DNA of 61,008 nt, from NCBI GenBank assembly GCA_003402745.1, contig QQND01000007.1, positions 1-61,008 on the forward strand, written 5' to 3'. The position numbers were made by a program, and so were the translations under genes. The notes under the pieces are model-generated. The model searched no databases. It was not told the origin of the DNA and saw only the letters and a program-made list of their open reading frames with translations. The stretch's first letter is position 1. Each line of letters opens with the position of its first letter. Of the stretch, positions 1 through 9,302 are shown one piece after another. The stretch is from Verrucomicrobiota bacterium (GTDB taxonomy: Bacteria; Verrucomicrobiota; Verrucomicrobiia; Chthoniobacterales; Chthoniobacteraceae).

Positions 1-77
1 AAAACCGCCTCCTTGACCTCCTTGGGAAGCACCTGGGCGTATTGGCAGTGGCAATATAAAATGCGAGGGGAAGACAT
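1..77 (-). CDS. Partial small protein with a Cys-His-Cys motif, cut by the left edge
   Basis: An ATG at 77 on the minus strand opens a frame of 25 codons that runs off the window. The visible N-terminus begins MSSPRILYCHCQYAQVLP and carries a CHC motif close to the start, which could bind a metal, although that is a guess. The gene follows UDP-glucose dehydrogenase on the same strand with about 90 bases between them. No family can be assigned from so little sequence. Confidence 0.45.
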   Translation of the reverse strand, partial: MSSPRILYCHCQYAQVLPKEVKEAV

Positions 78-168
78 GCGGGCAGAGATAACTTAGCGAA
101 TCGCCAGAGTAGGGTGGGGCTCGGTTTTTTTCAAGGCCCGCGCCATCGCAGCCCCGCCGCCTGCCAGA

Positions 169-1473
169 TTAGGGCCGTCCAACGCCGTAATAAACAAATC
201 CCATCCCGCGCATCGTTCCGGGATTTAAGAGATTTCTTCCATCAAAAAGCAGGGGCGTGTGCATGGCAGCCTTTACCGCCGCAAAATCCTGACAAGCAAA
301 CTCCTTCCACTCCGTGGCGAGGAGCAACGCCTCCGCTCCCGCTACGGCCTCCACCGGGGAACTGGCCAGCCTCACCGTCGGAGCCAAAAGCTTGTACTCC
401 AACGCTTTCCCCATCCCCTTCGGATCGTATGCCGTCACAAGCGCTCCCTCTGCAGCCAGCTTGTTGATCAACTCAATGGCCACGGAATTGCGCACATCGT
501 CCGTATCCGGCTTAAACGAAAGCCCCCAGACGGCGACGCGTTTATCCCTGAGCACCCAAAGCGCCTCTCTCACTTTTTTTAGAAACCGCTCCATTTGCGA
601 GATATTGATGCGCTCCACCTCCTTGAGTAAGTGAAAGGGAACCCCCAATTCCTCGGCAATTGCGATAAAAGCTTTCACGTCTTTGGGAAAACACGACCCC
701 CCATACCCCAGACCCGCATTCAGAAAATTACGGCCGATCCTTTTATCCATCCCGATGCCGTCAGCCACCATTTCCACGTCCGCTCCGCTGGCCTCGCAAA
801 TCGCAGAAACTGCGTTTATGTAGGAAATCTTGAGAGAAAGGAACGAATTCGCGGCATGCTTGATCAACTCCGCTGAGTTGACGTCCGTGACGAGAATCGG
901 CGCTTGGAAGGGCTCGTACACCCGTTTCATGAGGTCTGTCGCCCTCTGGGAAGACGAACCAATCACAATACGATCCGGGTGCATCAAGTCCGGCACCGCG
1001 CAGCCTTCGCGCAAAAATTCCGGGTTGGAAACCACATCTAATTCAGCGCTGTGATTGTAGCGGCGAATCGTCGCCTCCACTTTTTCGCCCGTTTTCACGG
1101 GCACCGTCGACTTGTCCACCACCACGCGGTACTGGCCCGGCTTGAGCACACCTGCAATTTCACGCGCCACCCTCTCAATGTAAGTCAGATCCACACTCCC
1201 GTCCGCCTGCGGAGGCGTCGGCACGGCGATGAACACGATCTGGCCATGATCCACACCCTCCGCAATAGAGTTGGTAAACCGCAGCCGCTTTGCCGCCACA
1301 TTCCTCTGCACAAGCTCCTCCAATCCGGGTTCGTAAATGGGGATCTCGCCCCGCTGAAGCATGTCCACCTTGCGTTGGTCGTTATCCACGCAAACCACGT
1401 GATGCCCGACCTCTGCAAAACACGCGCCAGAAACAAGACCGACATAACCGGATCCAATAATGCAAAGTTCCAT
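169..1473 (-). CDS. UDP-glucose 6-dehydrogenase
   Basis: This 434-residue protein matches the UDP-glucose/GDP-mannose dehydrogenase family, which oxidises UDP-glucose to UDP-glucuronate with NAD+ for exopolysaccharide or LPS sugar synthesis. The N-terminus begins MELCIIGSGYVGL, a Rossmann GxGxxG loop, and the start at 1473 is chosen because it places that fold at residue 1; a longer open frame upstream adds unrelated sequence. Further family marks are the STVP segment, the NPEFLREG segment and the GGSCFPKD loop with the catalytic cysteine near residue 261. The length is typical of the family. It lies downstream of lptD on the same strand, consistent with a cell-surface role. A GDP-mannose or UDP-ManNAc dehydrogenase is less likely but not excluded. 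Confidence 0.93.
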   Translation of the reverse strand: MELCIIGSGYVGLVSGACFAEVGHHVVCVDNDQRKVDMLQRGEIPIYEPGLEELVQRNVAAKRLRFTNSIAEGVDHGQIVFIAVPTPPQADGSVDLTYIERVAREIAGVLKPGQYRVVVDKSTVPVKTGEKVEATIRRYNHSAELDVVSNPEFLREGCAVPDLMHPDRIVIGSSSQRATDLMKRVYEPFQAPILVTDVNSAELIKHAANSFLSLKISYINAVSAICEASGADVEMVADGIGMDKRIGRNFLNAGLGYGGSCFPKDVKAFIAIAEELGVPFHLLKEVERINISQMERFLKKVREALWVLRDKRVAVWGLSFKPDTDDVRNSVAIELINKLAAEGALVTAYDPKGMGKALEYKLLAPTVRLASSPVEAVAGAEALLLATEWKEFACQDFAAVKAAMHTPLLFDGRNLLNPGTMRGMGFVYYGVGRP

Positions 1474-1548
1474 AAAAGAGTTGAATAGGGGGTTTCTTTT
1501 AAATCGCACACGGGCCCGGAAAGCGAGCAGCTCCCACGCGCACGCCTC

Positions 1549-1609
1549 AAAAAAGAAAAACCGCGCCCACCCCCTCATCCCCCAAAAGGGGACTTCTCTA
1601 ACGGTTTTT
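1549..1609 (-). terminator. Probable intrinsic terminator after lptD
   Basis: Read on the minus strand, AAAAACCG (from 1609) can pair with CGGTTTTT (ending at 1556), and the T-tract continues to 1549. An inner hairpin of TCCCC and GGGGA with a TTTT loop lies between the arms. The structure begins inside the last codons of lptD and would separate it from the UDP-glucose dehydrogenase gene. The plus-strand arms also form, but without an equally good T-tail. Confidence 0.45.
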
Positions 1610-3856
1610 GTTGGAACTGGACGCCCCAGCCATCGCCTCTGGATCAACGTGCAGAGGCAGCCGGAATTTTGGCACGTCTTTGAGAATCAGCGTCAGGAGC
1701 ACCGCCACGTCGTTCTTGGGCGCCCGTTCCCGCACCACCAAGCTGAAAGATGCCAGCCACGAGCGCAAATCCCGATCCAGGCTGTATCGCTGATACTCCA
1801 TCTGGCGCGTCTGGAACTCGTAGTTCTCCTCAAAACTCACCGACCAATTGTCGTTCACGCGATAACGAGCGCCCCCGTTGACCAAATTCGAGTTGCTAAA
1901 ATACGCGTTCCCATTCACGAAACGGTTCCCCACGATAAGCGACAAGTCGCGCGTCACCTGCACGTTTGTGGCAGAGTTGAACTCCGTGAACCCCTGGTCG
2001 AGCACCGGCAACTGACTGTCCAAGGTCACCCCCAGCCACGGCAGAGGCGCCCAGCGCAGCCGGTTGAACACGTTGGAATACCCCCCCGTGTCCGCCGACT
2101 TCACGCTGGCGTAGTCGGGCTGCTGCACACGCACATCCATAAACGTCTCCAACTCCAGCCAGTTCAGCGTGTCTTGGTCACGCCTTGTCTGCAGCCGATT
2201 CCTCACGCCCAGCCGCAAAATGTCCCAGTTCGTGAGCGAATCAATCGTGTTGAACTGCGGGAAGTCGATCGCCGGCAGCTTCGTCGAGCCGCTCAGCGTG
2301 TCCATCGGCAGAATCGTCGCCGGACTCCTGGACGTGGAAACCCACGACAAGTTGGCGAAGGGCTGGACAATGTGCCTCAATCCATCCAATCCCCAAGCTC
2401 GGTTCTCCACCGTCTCAAACACCTTGGAAAATTTGAAAGAAGTCTCCAGCCCAGCATTGAGAGCGCCCCGGTCCACCGCCCCCCCTGAACCATAAAGCGG
2501 ATCCCCCAGCTCCAGCTTCGAGTCCAACACGCTCGAGCCGTAGTGCGTGCCGCGTACGCCCACTCGGGGAACCACCGAGAGCCAGCCCCCCAGTACTTTC
2601 GGGTAGCTCCACTGGTGAAACGTATCAAGCCGAACGGTGTCGTAGTTTACAAATTCAAACAGAGTGCCTTTTTTCAGAAAATTCCGCCTCATTTTCCCAG
2701 CGCTTGTCTCCCCGTCGTAAAAAATACCAGTGTCTAGGAAGGGCTGCCGCTTCGCATCCAACGATAATGCAGGGACCGTTTCGGCACTTTCAAAGTCTTT
2801 ATTGAACTGCTTCCTCACTTCCGCTGTTAACGTGTAATTCTCCGACCACTTCGTGAGCGCAAACAAACTGTCCGGGTTCGGGTCCCGCTGCATCTCCGCC
2901 GGCGAAAAGTCTCTGAGAAAATTAATGTCGCTCAGCTTGTTGAAATTTACCGAAGTATAAACCGTCTCGGACAAAAACGTCCGGTCCTGAACCGAAACCC
3001 GGAAGCGGGCCGAATCAATCTGGTCGTTGGCAGAACCCAGATCCTTCGTTCCAGGCGCCTTGTCTGCGACGTAATACGAGCGGAAACGCCCCCAAGATCC
3101 GTCGCCCTGACCCAGTTGCGTCATGTCCAGCCCAGCGCCCAGACCCCGCTTGCCCATGTAATCCAACCGCAACCCTCCGTATGTTGTCGCATTCACCGGG
3201 ATTGCAAACCGCGTCAAAAGAAACGCTCCCCAGATGCTGTTGGATCCCGGGGCGATCGAAAAACTCTGGTCGGAACTCCCAGGCTGGTACAAATACGGCA
3301 ACCAGAGCACGGGGGTGCGCCCCACATACACCGTGACGTTCTCGTACTCAGTGTGGTCATTGTGGAAAATGCGCACCTTGCGAGCCCGCAAATGGAAGCC
3401 TGGATCCGACGTGTTGTCCGTCGTAAACATCCCCCGCGACGCCTCGAAGGCATCCGAACTGAGTGAAACCAAAGCGTGAGCCTGCGCCAAAAAAGGCCCC
3501 GCAGCGGTGCGAAATTCAGCACCGGTGATCCGCTTGCTGTCCAAATTGTAAATCGCCCGGTCCCCGGAAAACACTTTTTCGCCCCGAAAAATACGCACCC
3601 CACCCGAAACCATGACATCCCGCGTAACAATGTCGCACTGGGCATAATCACAATAGATCGTGGTGTCTCCCACCCCAATGACAACATCGCCTTTTGCGAT
3701 GGACAAATTACCCTCCCTGCTAATTTCCCTCGACTCAATCTGAATCGGAGCCTTGGACGCCCCCAGTTCCTCGGCGAAAAGGAAATTCGGTGCGCAAACA
3801 AAGCACAGGAAGAGCGCAAACAACGCCGCGGTGAAAGGGGTGCGTCGGAAAATCAT
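1598..3856 (-). CDS. lptD: LPS-assembly protein LptD (OstA) homologue
   Basis: A 752-residue outer-membrane protein. Starting at 3856 gives a clear signal peptide (MIFRRTPFTAALFALFLCFV... ending near FLFA); an upstream extension lacks this logic. The first ~100 mature residues form the OstA/LptA-like beta-jellyroll (segments such as IAKGDVVIG and RVTAEF-like strands), which takes LPS from the periplasmic bridge. The rest consists of alternating short strands with aromatic ends, typical of the LptD beta-barrel that inserts LPS into the outer leaflet. The size matches LptD (about 750-800). It lies about 430 bases downstream of an initiator tRNA gene, with a tandem repeat array between. The lptD name rests on domain pattern and size; LptE was not seen nearby. 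Confidence 0.85.
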   Translation of the reverse strand: MIFRRTPFTAALFALFLCFVCAPNFLFAEELGASKAPIQIESREISREGNLSIAKGDVVIGVGDTTIYCDYAQCDIVTRDVMVSGGVRIFRGEKVFSGDRAIYNLDSKRITGAEFRTAAGPFLAQAHALVSLSSDAFEASRGMFTTDNTSDPGFHLRARKVRIFHNDHTEYENVTVYVGRTPVLWLPYLYQPGSSDQSFSIAPGSNSIWGAFLLTRFAIPVNATTYGGLRLDYMGKRGLGAGLDMTQLGQGDGSWGRFRSYYVADKAPGTKDLGSANDQIDSARFRVSVQDRTFLSETVYTSVNFNKLSDINFLRDFSPAEMQRDPNPDSLFALTKWSENYTLTAEVRKQFNKDFESAETVPALSLDAKRQPFLDTGIFYDGETSAGKMRRNFLKKGTLFEFVNYDTVRLDTFHQWSYPKVLGGWLSVVPRVGVRGTHYGSSVLDSKLELGDPLYGSGGAVDRGALNAGLETSFKFSKVFETVENRAWGLDGLRHIVQPFANLSWVSTSRSPATILPMDTLSGSTKLPAIDFPQFNTIDSLTNWDILRLGVRNRLQTRRDQDTLNWLELETFMDVRVQQPDYASVKSADTGGYSNVFNRLRWAPLPWLGVTLDSQLPVLDQGFTEFNSATNVQVTRDLSLIVGNRFVNGNAYFSNSNLVNGGARYRVNDNWSVSFEENYEFQTRQMEYQRYSLDRDLRSWLASFSLVVRERAPKNDVAVLLTLILKDVPKFRLPLHVDPEAMAGASSSNKNR

Positions 3857-4109
3857 GGGACAGGCTCCCATATTCAACCACTCCCAGTCCCACTTTCCAA
3901 CTGCAATAAACAAGCCTTCTCATTTGGAATGCAGTCGCCCAAAACAACCTTTCTCGCAAAATCTTTCTCACGACAACCCACCCCGCTCCCGGAACGCTGT
4001 CCCCGAGCCTGCCCCCTGTTCCATCGCACCTCGATCTCGAAAATTCGATCAGAACAGCGGCCGATTTTTGTTTCGGGTGAAAAACCGCCTCCCTAAAAAG
4101 GTCACGCGA

Positions 4110-4228
4110 AACACGGAATGCTCCGCAACACGGAATGCTCCGCAACACAGAATGCTCCGCAACACGGAATGCTCCGCAACACGGAATGCTCCGCAACACA
4201 GAATGCTCCGCAACACGGAATGCTCCGG
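4110..4228. repeat. Seven tandem 17-bp repeats between tRNA-fMet and lptD
   Basis: The unit AACACGGAATGCTCCGC occurs seven times head to tail without spacers: 4110, 4127, 4144, 4161, 4178, 4195 and 4212. Copies 3 and 6 read CAGAATG instead of CGGAATG, so the order is G G A G G A G, suggesting a 51-bp higher-order unit; the last copy ends in GG. Each unit contains an interrupted palindrome CGGA-ATGC-TCCG. No frame across the array contains a stop codon, which produces spurious open frames. Function unknown; it could be a protein-binding array or a replication-slippage tract. Confidence 0.93.
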
Positions 4229-4231
4229 AAC

Positions 4232-4280
4232 AAAAAGGCACGCTGGCAAAGAGTCCTACCAGCACTCAGAGTCCTCTGAG
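4232..4280 (-). terminator. Hairpins and T-run downstream of the initiator tRNA
   Basis: Ten bases after the tRNA CCA end, the minus strand carries a perfect stem CTCAGAG-GA-CTCTGAG (4280-4265). It is followed by a second stem GCTGG...CCAGC and then GTGCCTTTTTG, with the T-run at 4236-4232. Together these resemble a processing or termination region for the tRNA transcript. The T-run is five bases past the second stem, so termination strength is uncertain. Confidence 0.4.
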
Positions 4281-4289
4281 GAGTCTGGT

Positions 4290-4366
<77 letters not shown>

Positions 4367-4595
4367 ATTACCTGTGTTCGAACTGTGCACGGAGAACCTC
4401 CCCTAGGCAACTCTTTCTTTCAGTTTTTAACACCACCCGCCTCTCGCTAGGAGCGCCGATTGCTTTCCCGAGCTCCAAGGCTAGGCACGCTTCGAAGGAG
4501 AAAGCTCGCAGAATTTTTCCGAAAAAATAATTTCACCCCGTGTCTGGCCCGATCTATGCTTGCGCCCGCCCCTCTTGCGGGCTAACTCTCAAACC

Positions 4596-5996
4596 ATGCC
4601 CAGTCTTTCGCAAATCCAGAATTTGTCTCAACAACAAATTCTGGCACCCCAGCTCCAACAGAGCCTGCTCATTCTGCAGGCTCCGGTGCTTGAACTGCGC
4701 AACCTCATCCAGCAGGAAATCCAGACCAACCCCACCCTGGAAGAGGAGTCCCTCGAACCCACCCTCGAGGACCGCAAACGCGAACACGAGGAGTTTCAAG
4801 AAGAGTTTGAACGCCTCGCCAAACTCGACGACGAGTGGCGGGACTACATGGCGCAGAGCACCAGCTACTCCAGCCGCACCCCCGAGGAAGAGGAACGCCG
4901 CCAGTTTTTTTTCGACTCCATTGTCCGCGAAGAAACCCTCCAGCAGCATCTCCTCGATCAGATCGGGAGCAACGACATCCCCCCGGAGGACCGCAAAGTG
5001 GCCGAGCTGCTCATCGGCAACATTGACGACCGCGGCTTCCTCCAAGCCTCCATCGCAGACATCTCCTTCGCCAGCGGGGTGGAGCTCGCCGAGGTCGAAC
5101 GCGTTCTTGAAACCGTACAAGCCTTCCACCCCGTGGGTGTGGGGGCGAGGGACCTCAGGGATTGCCTGCTGATCCAGCTGAAACGGCTGGGCAAAGAAGC
5201 TTCGCTAGAATGGCGCATCGTCGACCGCTTCCTCGATGACCTCGGGAAGCGCCGCTTTCCAGAAATGGCGCGCCGCCTCTCCACCACGCCAGAGCAGGTC
5301 CAGCGCGCCGCAAACTTCATCGCCACCCTCGACCCAAGCCCCGGCCAGATCTTCACCCCTGACCCCAACAACTACGTCCTGCCGGACGTCACCGTGGAGT
5401 TTTCCGGAGGCGAATGGATGATCTCTCTCAACGGCGACCAGATCCCGCACCTTCGCATCTCCAACACCTACAAAGACCTCATGTCCCAGGAGGGAAGCGC
5501 CAACGAGGTCAAGGACTACATCAGGGACAAGATTCGCAGCGGAAAGTTTCTCATCAAAAGCATCCACCAGCGCCAACAGACCATCTCGAACATCGCCACA
5601 GAGATCGTCAGCCGCCAGCAAGCCTTTATTGAAGTCGGCCCCAGCGCGCTCAGGCCCATGACGATGGTTCAGGTAGCAGACGCGGTGGGTGTCCACGAAA
5701 CGACGGTGAGCCGGGCCATTTCAGGCAAATACATGGCTACACCCCACGGCGTGTTTGAGATGAAGTACTTCTTCACTCCAGGGTACAAAACCGCCGACGG
5801 CGAGTCCCTCTCCAACACCAGCGTCAAGGGCGAGATTGCAGAGCTTGTGCGCGCGGAAAACCAGCGCAGCCCCCTGAGCGACAAGGAAATCGTAGACACC
5901 CTCTCCGCCCGGGGCATTCCCATCGCCAGGCGGACCGTCGCCAAGTACCGCGCCGAGCTCAACATTCTCCCGAGCAACATGCGCAAGCTTTACTAA
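4596..5996 (+). CDS. rpoN: RNA polymerase sigma-54 factor RpoN
   Basis: A 466-residue sigma-54. The start at 4596 (MPSLSQIQNLSQQQ) gives the usual glutamine-rich region I, ending with LILQAPVLELRNLIQQEI. An acidic region II follows (EEESLEPTLEDRKREHEEF). The core-binding region, the helix-turn-helix (AVGVHETTVSRAISGKYMATPHG) and the C-terminal RpoN box ARRTVAKYRAELNILPS come in the standard order. It directs transcription from -24/-12 promoters with AAA+ activators; no such activator is in the window. The gene stands divergently from the initiator tRNA and is followed by a pseudopilin gene. Confidence 0.97.
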   Translation: MPSLSQIQNLSQQQILAPQLQQSLLILQAPVLELRNLIQQEIQTNPTLEEESLEPTLEDRKREHEEFQEEFERLAKLDDEWRDYMAQSTSYSSRTPEEEERRQFFFDSIVREETLQQHLLDQIGSNDIPPEDRKVAELLIGNIDDRGFLQASIADISFASGVELAEVERVLETVQAFHPVGVGARDLRDCLLIQLKRLGKEASLEWRIVDRFLDDLGKRRFPEMARRLSTTPEQVQRAANFIATLDPSPGQIFTPDPNNYVLPDVTVEFSGGEWMISLNGDQIPHLRISNTYKDLMSQEGSANEVKDYIRDKIRSGKFLIKSIHQRQQTISNIATEIVSRQQAFIEVGPSALRPMTMVQVADAVGVHETTVSRAISGKYMATPHGVFEMKYFFTPGYKTADGESLSNTSVKGEIAELVRAENQRSPLSDKEIVDTLSARGIPIARRTVAKYRAELNILPSNMRKLY

Positions 5997-6118
5997 CTGG
6001 GCGTTTTCAGTGAGACTGCTGCCTTCAGGCGCGAGTTTTCCCTCCTCCCCCGCTCTCTTTCCAGAGCCGCCAAGGCGCCCGAACAGTCCCACCCGCATCC
6101 CCTTCCTGAATCCCTGAA

Positions 6119-6856
6119 ATGCGCGAACAAGCCCCCTTCCCCCTCCCTAAACGGCGGCCCACCCTCGTTCCAAAACCCCAGGGCAAGCGCGGCTTTACTC
6201 TGGTAGAAATCGTCGTCGTCCTAGGAATCATCCTCATGATCCTTGGTTTCGCTGCCCCTGCGGTGGTAGGCATGCTCCGAGGCAAAAAAGTCGAACAAGC
6301 CCTCGCCGTGGTTTCTGACGTCCTCGAACGCACCCGAATGGAGGCTGTCACCCAAAACACCTACCTCTGGGCGGGCTTCTCAAACGTACCCATGAGCGAA
6401 ACGCCCAGCGGCCAGGACGAATTATGGATTCTTTCTTTTCGCGGCAAAACCGGTGAAGCGCGCATCCCCGCCGACCCGGCCTCAATTCTTCCCGCCGGCG
6501 CCCTCAGACGCGTGGAAGGCATCACCCTGGTGCCAAACACGAGCCTTCCGGAGAGGCTTGCCTCCCTTTTTCCACAGGGGGCCAAGGACTTCATTTTGGA
6601 ACCCCCGTCCATCAAACCGCTGAATTGGGCGGGTGCAGGCGCCAGCGGAGCCCGCCTCTTTGACAAACTGATCCTCTTCACTCCCCGCGGCGAAGCGCTG
6701 CTTGAAACCGGCAGCAACGACACGCCTGTCCCAGACGCGTACCTTTGGCTCGGATTAAGCCGGACCATCAATAAACAGGTCGCCCAGAATGAAAAGGACG
6801 CGGCTGCAGTCAGCATTTCAGGGCTTACCGGCCGCGTGCTCTCGGTGAGACCGTAG
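6119..6856 (+). CDS. Prepilin-type pseudopilin (GspH-like or Verru_Chthon cassette-like)
   Basis: This 245-residue protein has a type IV prepilin signal after a 24-residue basic leader: KRG followed by FTLVEIVVVLGIILMILGF, with the conserved glutamate at +5. The remainder is a globular domain without cysteines. The gene lies far from the main secretion locus at 22-35 kb, next to rpoN, so it may belong to a separate pilin set; Verrucomicrobia carry several such cassettes and the Verru_Chthon cassette pseudopilins look similar in layout. The prepilin peptidase that would process it is not in the window. Its last 32 bases overlap the convergent YkgJ-type gene. Confidence 0.8.
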   Translation: MREQAPFPLPKRRPTLVPKPQGKRGFTLVEIVVVLGIILMILGFAAPAVVGMLRGKKVEQALAVVSDVLERTRMEAVTQNTYLWAGFSNVPMSETPSGQDELWILSFRGKTGEARIPADPASILPAGALRRVEGITLVPNTSLPERLASLFPQGAKDFILEPPSIKPLNWAGAGASGARLFDKLILFTPRGEALLETGSNDTPVPDAYLWLGLSRTINKQVAQNEKDAAAVSISGLTGRVLSVRP

Positions 6857-7331
6857 CCCTGACTCCCGCTTTCAAAGGCTTGGGACGCTCCAGAGCCACC
6901 TTCAAAGCTGCCGGCAGACTCTGCGCGCCACACCCTCCAATCGCCCAGTCCACGTCCTCGAGTTTGCGAATCAGGTCGACCACTTCTCTCCGGGCATAAG
7001 GGCCGCCCGCCGCCTGGCAAAAATGGGTGCGGCAACTGAAGGGCCGGTTCTCATAAATGAGGCAGGCCCCTGTCTGAGGGTGGAGCAAAGGGCAACTGCC
7101 ATCCTTCTTTTCGGGCAGTTTGTGCTGCCCCACAGCGCGCATGGCGCGGGCGGCGAGAATCGCTTCGCCCAACGTCAAATAGGGCGTCTTACCTGTCAGC
7201 TTAAACTGGCAGCACTCTGTCAGCCGCGTGCAGGCGCGCTCCAAAGGCCGCTTTTCAAGCTCCTGGTACACGGCCTGAACTTCGAGGAGGGCCTGTTCTT
7301 CTCCCATGATTTCGCGGCGGGGCTTGGTCAT
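6825..7331 (-). CDS. YkgJ-family cysteine-cluster protein
   Basis: 168 residues with the cysteine pattern of the YkgJ/UPF0153 family, thought to bind zinc or an iron-sulfur centre: CTRLTECCQF near residue 34, then a CPLL...GACLIYENRPFSCRTHFC block near residues 95-120. The ENRP-x-x-CR segment is a strong family mark. The biochemical role of the family is unknown. The gene is convergent with the pseudopilin at 6119 and overlaps it by 32 bases, so antisense coupling is possible. Confidence 0.82.
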   Translation of the reverse strand: MTKPRREIMGEEQALLEVQAVYQELEKRPLERACTRLTECCQFKLTGKTPYLTLGEAILAARAMRAVGQHKLPEKKDGSCPLLHPQTGACLIYENRPFSCRTHFCQAAGGPYARREVVDLIRKLEDVDWAIGGCGAQSLPAALKVALERPKPLKAGVRATVSPRARGR

Positions 7332-7415
7332 AGGAGCTAACCTTAGCCTGCCTCAGGCCAAACGGAAACACTCACGCTTGCTTAGACCCTTTTTTATCCC
7401 GCGCCTCCCCTCCCC

Positions 7416-8438
7416 TTAACGCTTTACAAACGCCCCGCCCGCTCCGCCCGCCAAGGCCTGGATTTCCGCCACACTGCAGCGGTTCCAGTCGCCGGGAATC
7501 GTGTGCTTCCAAACGGCGGCAGCAGTCGCAAAATCAATCGCTGCGTCTGCGGCCATTCCAGAGGCAGAGGCGTACAAAAGCGCTCCTGCAAAACTATCCC
7601 CAGAACCAATCCGATCGACAATGGCAAGTTGGTGCTCCCGACTAAACACGGGATGCCCCTCCGAAACACACAGTCCACGCAGCGTTCCCTCGTGCGCTGT
7701 AGCCCCGGAACGAATCAGCATGGCCACCTGTCCAACTGCATATTCCTTTGCAAGCCACCCAGCGAGCTCCCCGTAAGCTCCATCGTCCGCCCCCTCCGTG
7801 CGCGCACCCAGGATCAGCCGAGCCTCCGTAGCCCCGCAAAACAACAAGTCCGCCCCACGCACAAGCGCGGGCATGACCGCCGCGGCCTCGGCCATGGTCC
7901 ACAACGCCCCCCGGTAGTTGATGTCGCAGCTGACCTTCACCCCAAGCCTCCTTGCCGCCGCAACAGCCTCGCCACAAACAACCGCCGTATGCTCCCCAAG
8001 CGGAGGCGTGATGCCGCTCCAATGAAACCATTCCGCCCCAGAAAGCAGCCTTTCCCAATCAAACTGGCCGGGGCGAACCTCCGAAATTGCCGAATGCGCC
8101 CGGTCGTAAGTAATCACACTCGCCCGGGCTCCAAACCCAGGCTCCAAGAAATACAACCCAAGGCGCCCCCCTTCTCTCAAAACCGAAGAAACTTCCACGC
8201 CCCGCGCTCGTAACTTTTCCAGACATGCGTCTGCCAGTCGGTTCGCCGGCATCCGACTCACCAGAGAGACCGCCCCGCCAAAGGCTGCATATTGCGCCGC
8301 CACGTTGGCCTCCGCCCCAGCAAAATGCAGCTCCAGCTGGTGCGCATCCGAAAGCGGTAAAAACTCCCGGGTCGCCAACCGGGCGAGAACCTCCCCAAAA
8401 CACACGAGCTTCCCTGGAAAATGAAGTGGTTTCGTCAT
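7416..8438 (-). CDS. 2-keto-3-deoxygluconate kinase (PfkB family)
   Basis: 340 residues, PfkB/ribokinase fold. The start at 8438 follows the aldolase gene with an ATGA overlap and gives the family N-terminus (LVCFGEVLARL, then a GGAEANVA-like FAGAEANVAAQYAAFGG). The C-terminal PfkB signature RIGSGDSFAGALLY places the catalytic aspartate near residue 281. In the family this enzyme phosphorylates 2-keto-3-deoxygluconate to KDPG, the substrate of the aldolase encoded upstream in the same operon. The pairing makes KDG kinase more likely than a fructokinase or other PfkB member, but substrate specificity is inferred from context. Confidence 0.85.
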   Translation of the reverse strand: MTKPLHFPGKLVCFGEVLARLATREFLPLSDAHQLELHFAGAEANVAAQYAAFGGAVSLVSRMPANRLADACLEKLRARGVEVSSVLREGGRLGLYFLEPGFGARASVITYDRAHSAISEVRPGQFDWERLLSGAEWFHWSGITPPLGEHTAVVCGEAVAAARRLGVKVSCDINYRGALWTMAEAAAVMPALVRGADLLFCGATEARLILGARTEGADDGAYGELAGWLAKEYAVGQVAMLIRSGATAHEGTLRGLCVSEGHPVFSREHQLAIVDRIGSGDSFAGALLYASASGMAADAAIDFATAAAVWKHTIPGDWNRCSVAEIQALAGGAGGAFVKR

Positions 8439-9097
8439 AGAGTGGTCGGAGTTGCCTCTTCTGAAAACAGCTGCGCCGCCAGCCCCACGGCCTCTGCCGC
8501 AAGCGCGGTGATCTCCCCCCACCGTTTTTCCCGTACCAACGTGCGCTCGCAAATCCAGCTTCCACCAACAGCGGGCACACACCCGAGGCGCAGGTAGTCC
8601 TGCATGTTCTGCGCGCTCACCCCTCCCAGCGGTACAAACTCGACGCCGGTGTGCCCAAACGGGCTGTTAAGCGCCTGCAACATCGCCGTTCCCCCCGCAG
8701 GAACTGCCGGGAAAAACTTCAATAGTCTGCACTCAAGCTGAAGTGCCGCTTCCACATCCGAAGGAGTCATCACGCCAGGAATAAAAAACAGCCCCTGCTC
8801 CAAAGCCGCCTTGACCACCGCCGGGTTGATCCCCGGGCTGAGCCCAAACTGCGCCCCAGCCTGAATCACTTCTCCCACTTGCACAGGCGTCAAGATGGTC
8901 CCAGCTCCCACCAAAATCTCGGGACACTCGCGGCGAATGTTTGCGATTCCTCCAAGGGCTCCCGGCGTACGCAGCGTGAGCTCCAACACGGGCAGCCCTC
9001 CCCTCGCAAGAGCTCGGGCCAAAGGCACCGCGTCTGCGGCATCATCAACAACGGCAACCGGAACAACCCGGTGCCGGATAATACTGAGCTTGATCAT
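8435..9097 (-). CDS. eda: KDPG / 4-hydroxy-2-oxoglutarate aldolase
   Basis: A 220-residue class I aldolase that splits 2-keto-3-deoxy-6-phosphogluconate into pyruvate and glyceraldehyde-3-phosphate in the Entner-Doudoroff and hexuronate routes. The ELTLRTP segment (E39), GAGTILT, the phosphate-binding GGV segment, and the Schiff-base lysine in LLKFFPA (K127) are all present. The start at 9097 is preceded by a purine-rich GGGAAG segment; an earlier in-frame start adds nine unlikely residues. It forms an operon with the PfkB kinase through a 4-base overlap. Confidence 0.92.
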   Translation of the reverse strand: MIKLSIIRHRVVPVAVVDDAADAVPLARALARGGLPVLELTLRTPGALGGIANIRRECPEILVGAGTILTPVQVGEVIQAGAQFGLSPGINPAVVKAALEQGLFFIPGVMTPSDVEAALQLECRLLKFFPAVPAGGTAMLQALNSPFGHTGVEFVPLGGVSAQNMQDYLRLGCVPAVGGSWICERTLVREKRWGEITALAAEAVGLAAQLFSEEATPTTL

Positions 9098-9302
9098 AAG
9101 TTCGCTTCCCCCCCTTTGCCGCATCCGGTCCGCATCCCCTTCCGCGCCCCCTTAAAAGACAGCCGCACCGCGCCCAAGCGCGCCCCAACCCTCCAGCTTC
9201 TTCCAAGAAGCGCCGCCGCACCAACCTTCCCAACGAAAGCGCTGAAAACCAAATTAAACGGGGCGACTGAAACAAGCATAAAACCAAACCCGGGGCTCGT
9301 TA

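Noticed and set aside
1598-1647. Overlap of the UDP-glucose dehydrogenase gene with lptD
   Set aside because: It depends on an upstream extension lacking the dehydrogenase fold; the start at 1473 removes it.
4110-4228. Possible CRISPR array
   Set aside because: Units follow each other without unique spacers and are only 17 bp, and no cas genes are near.
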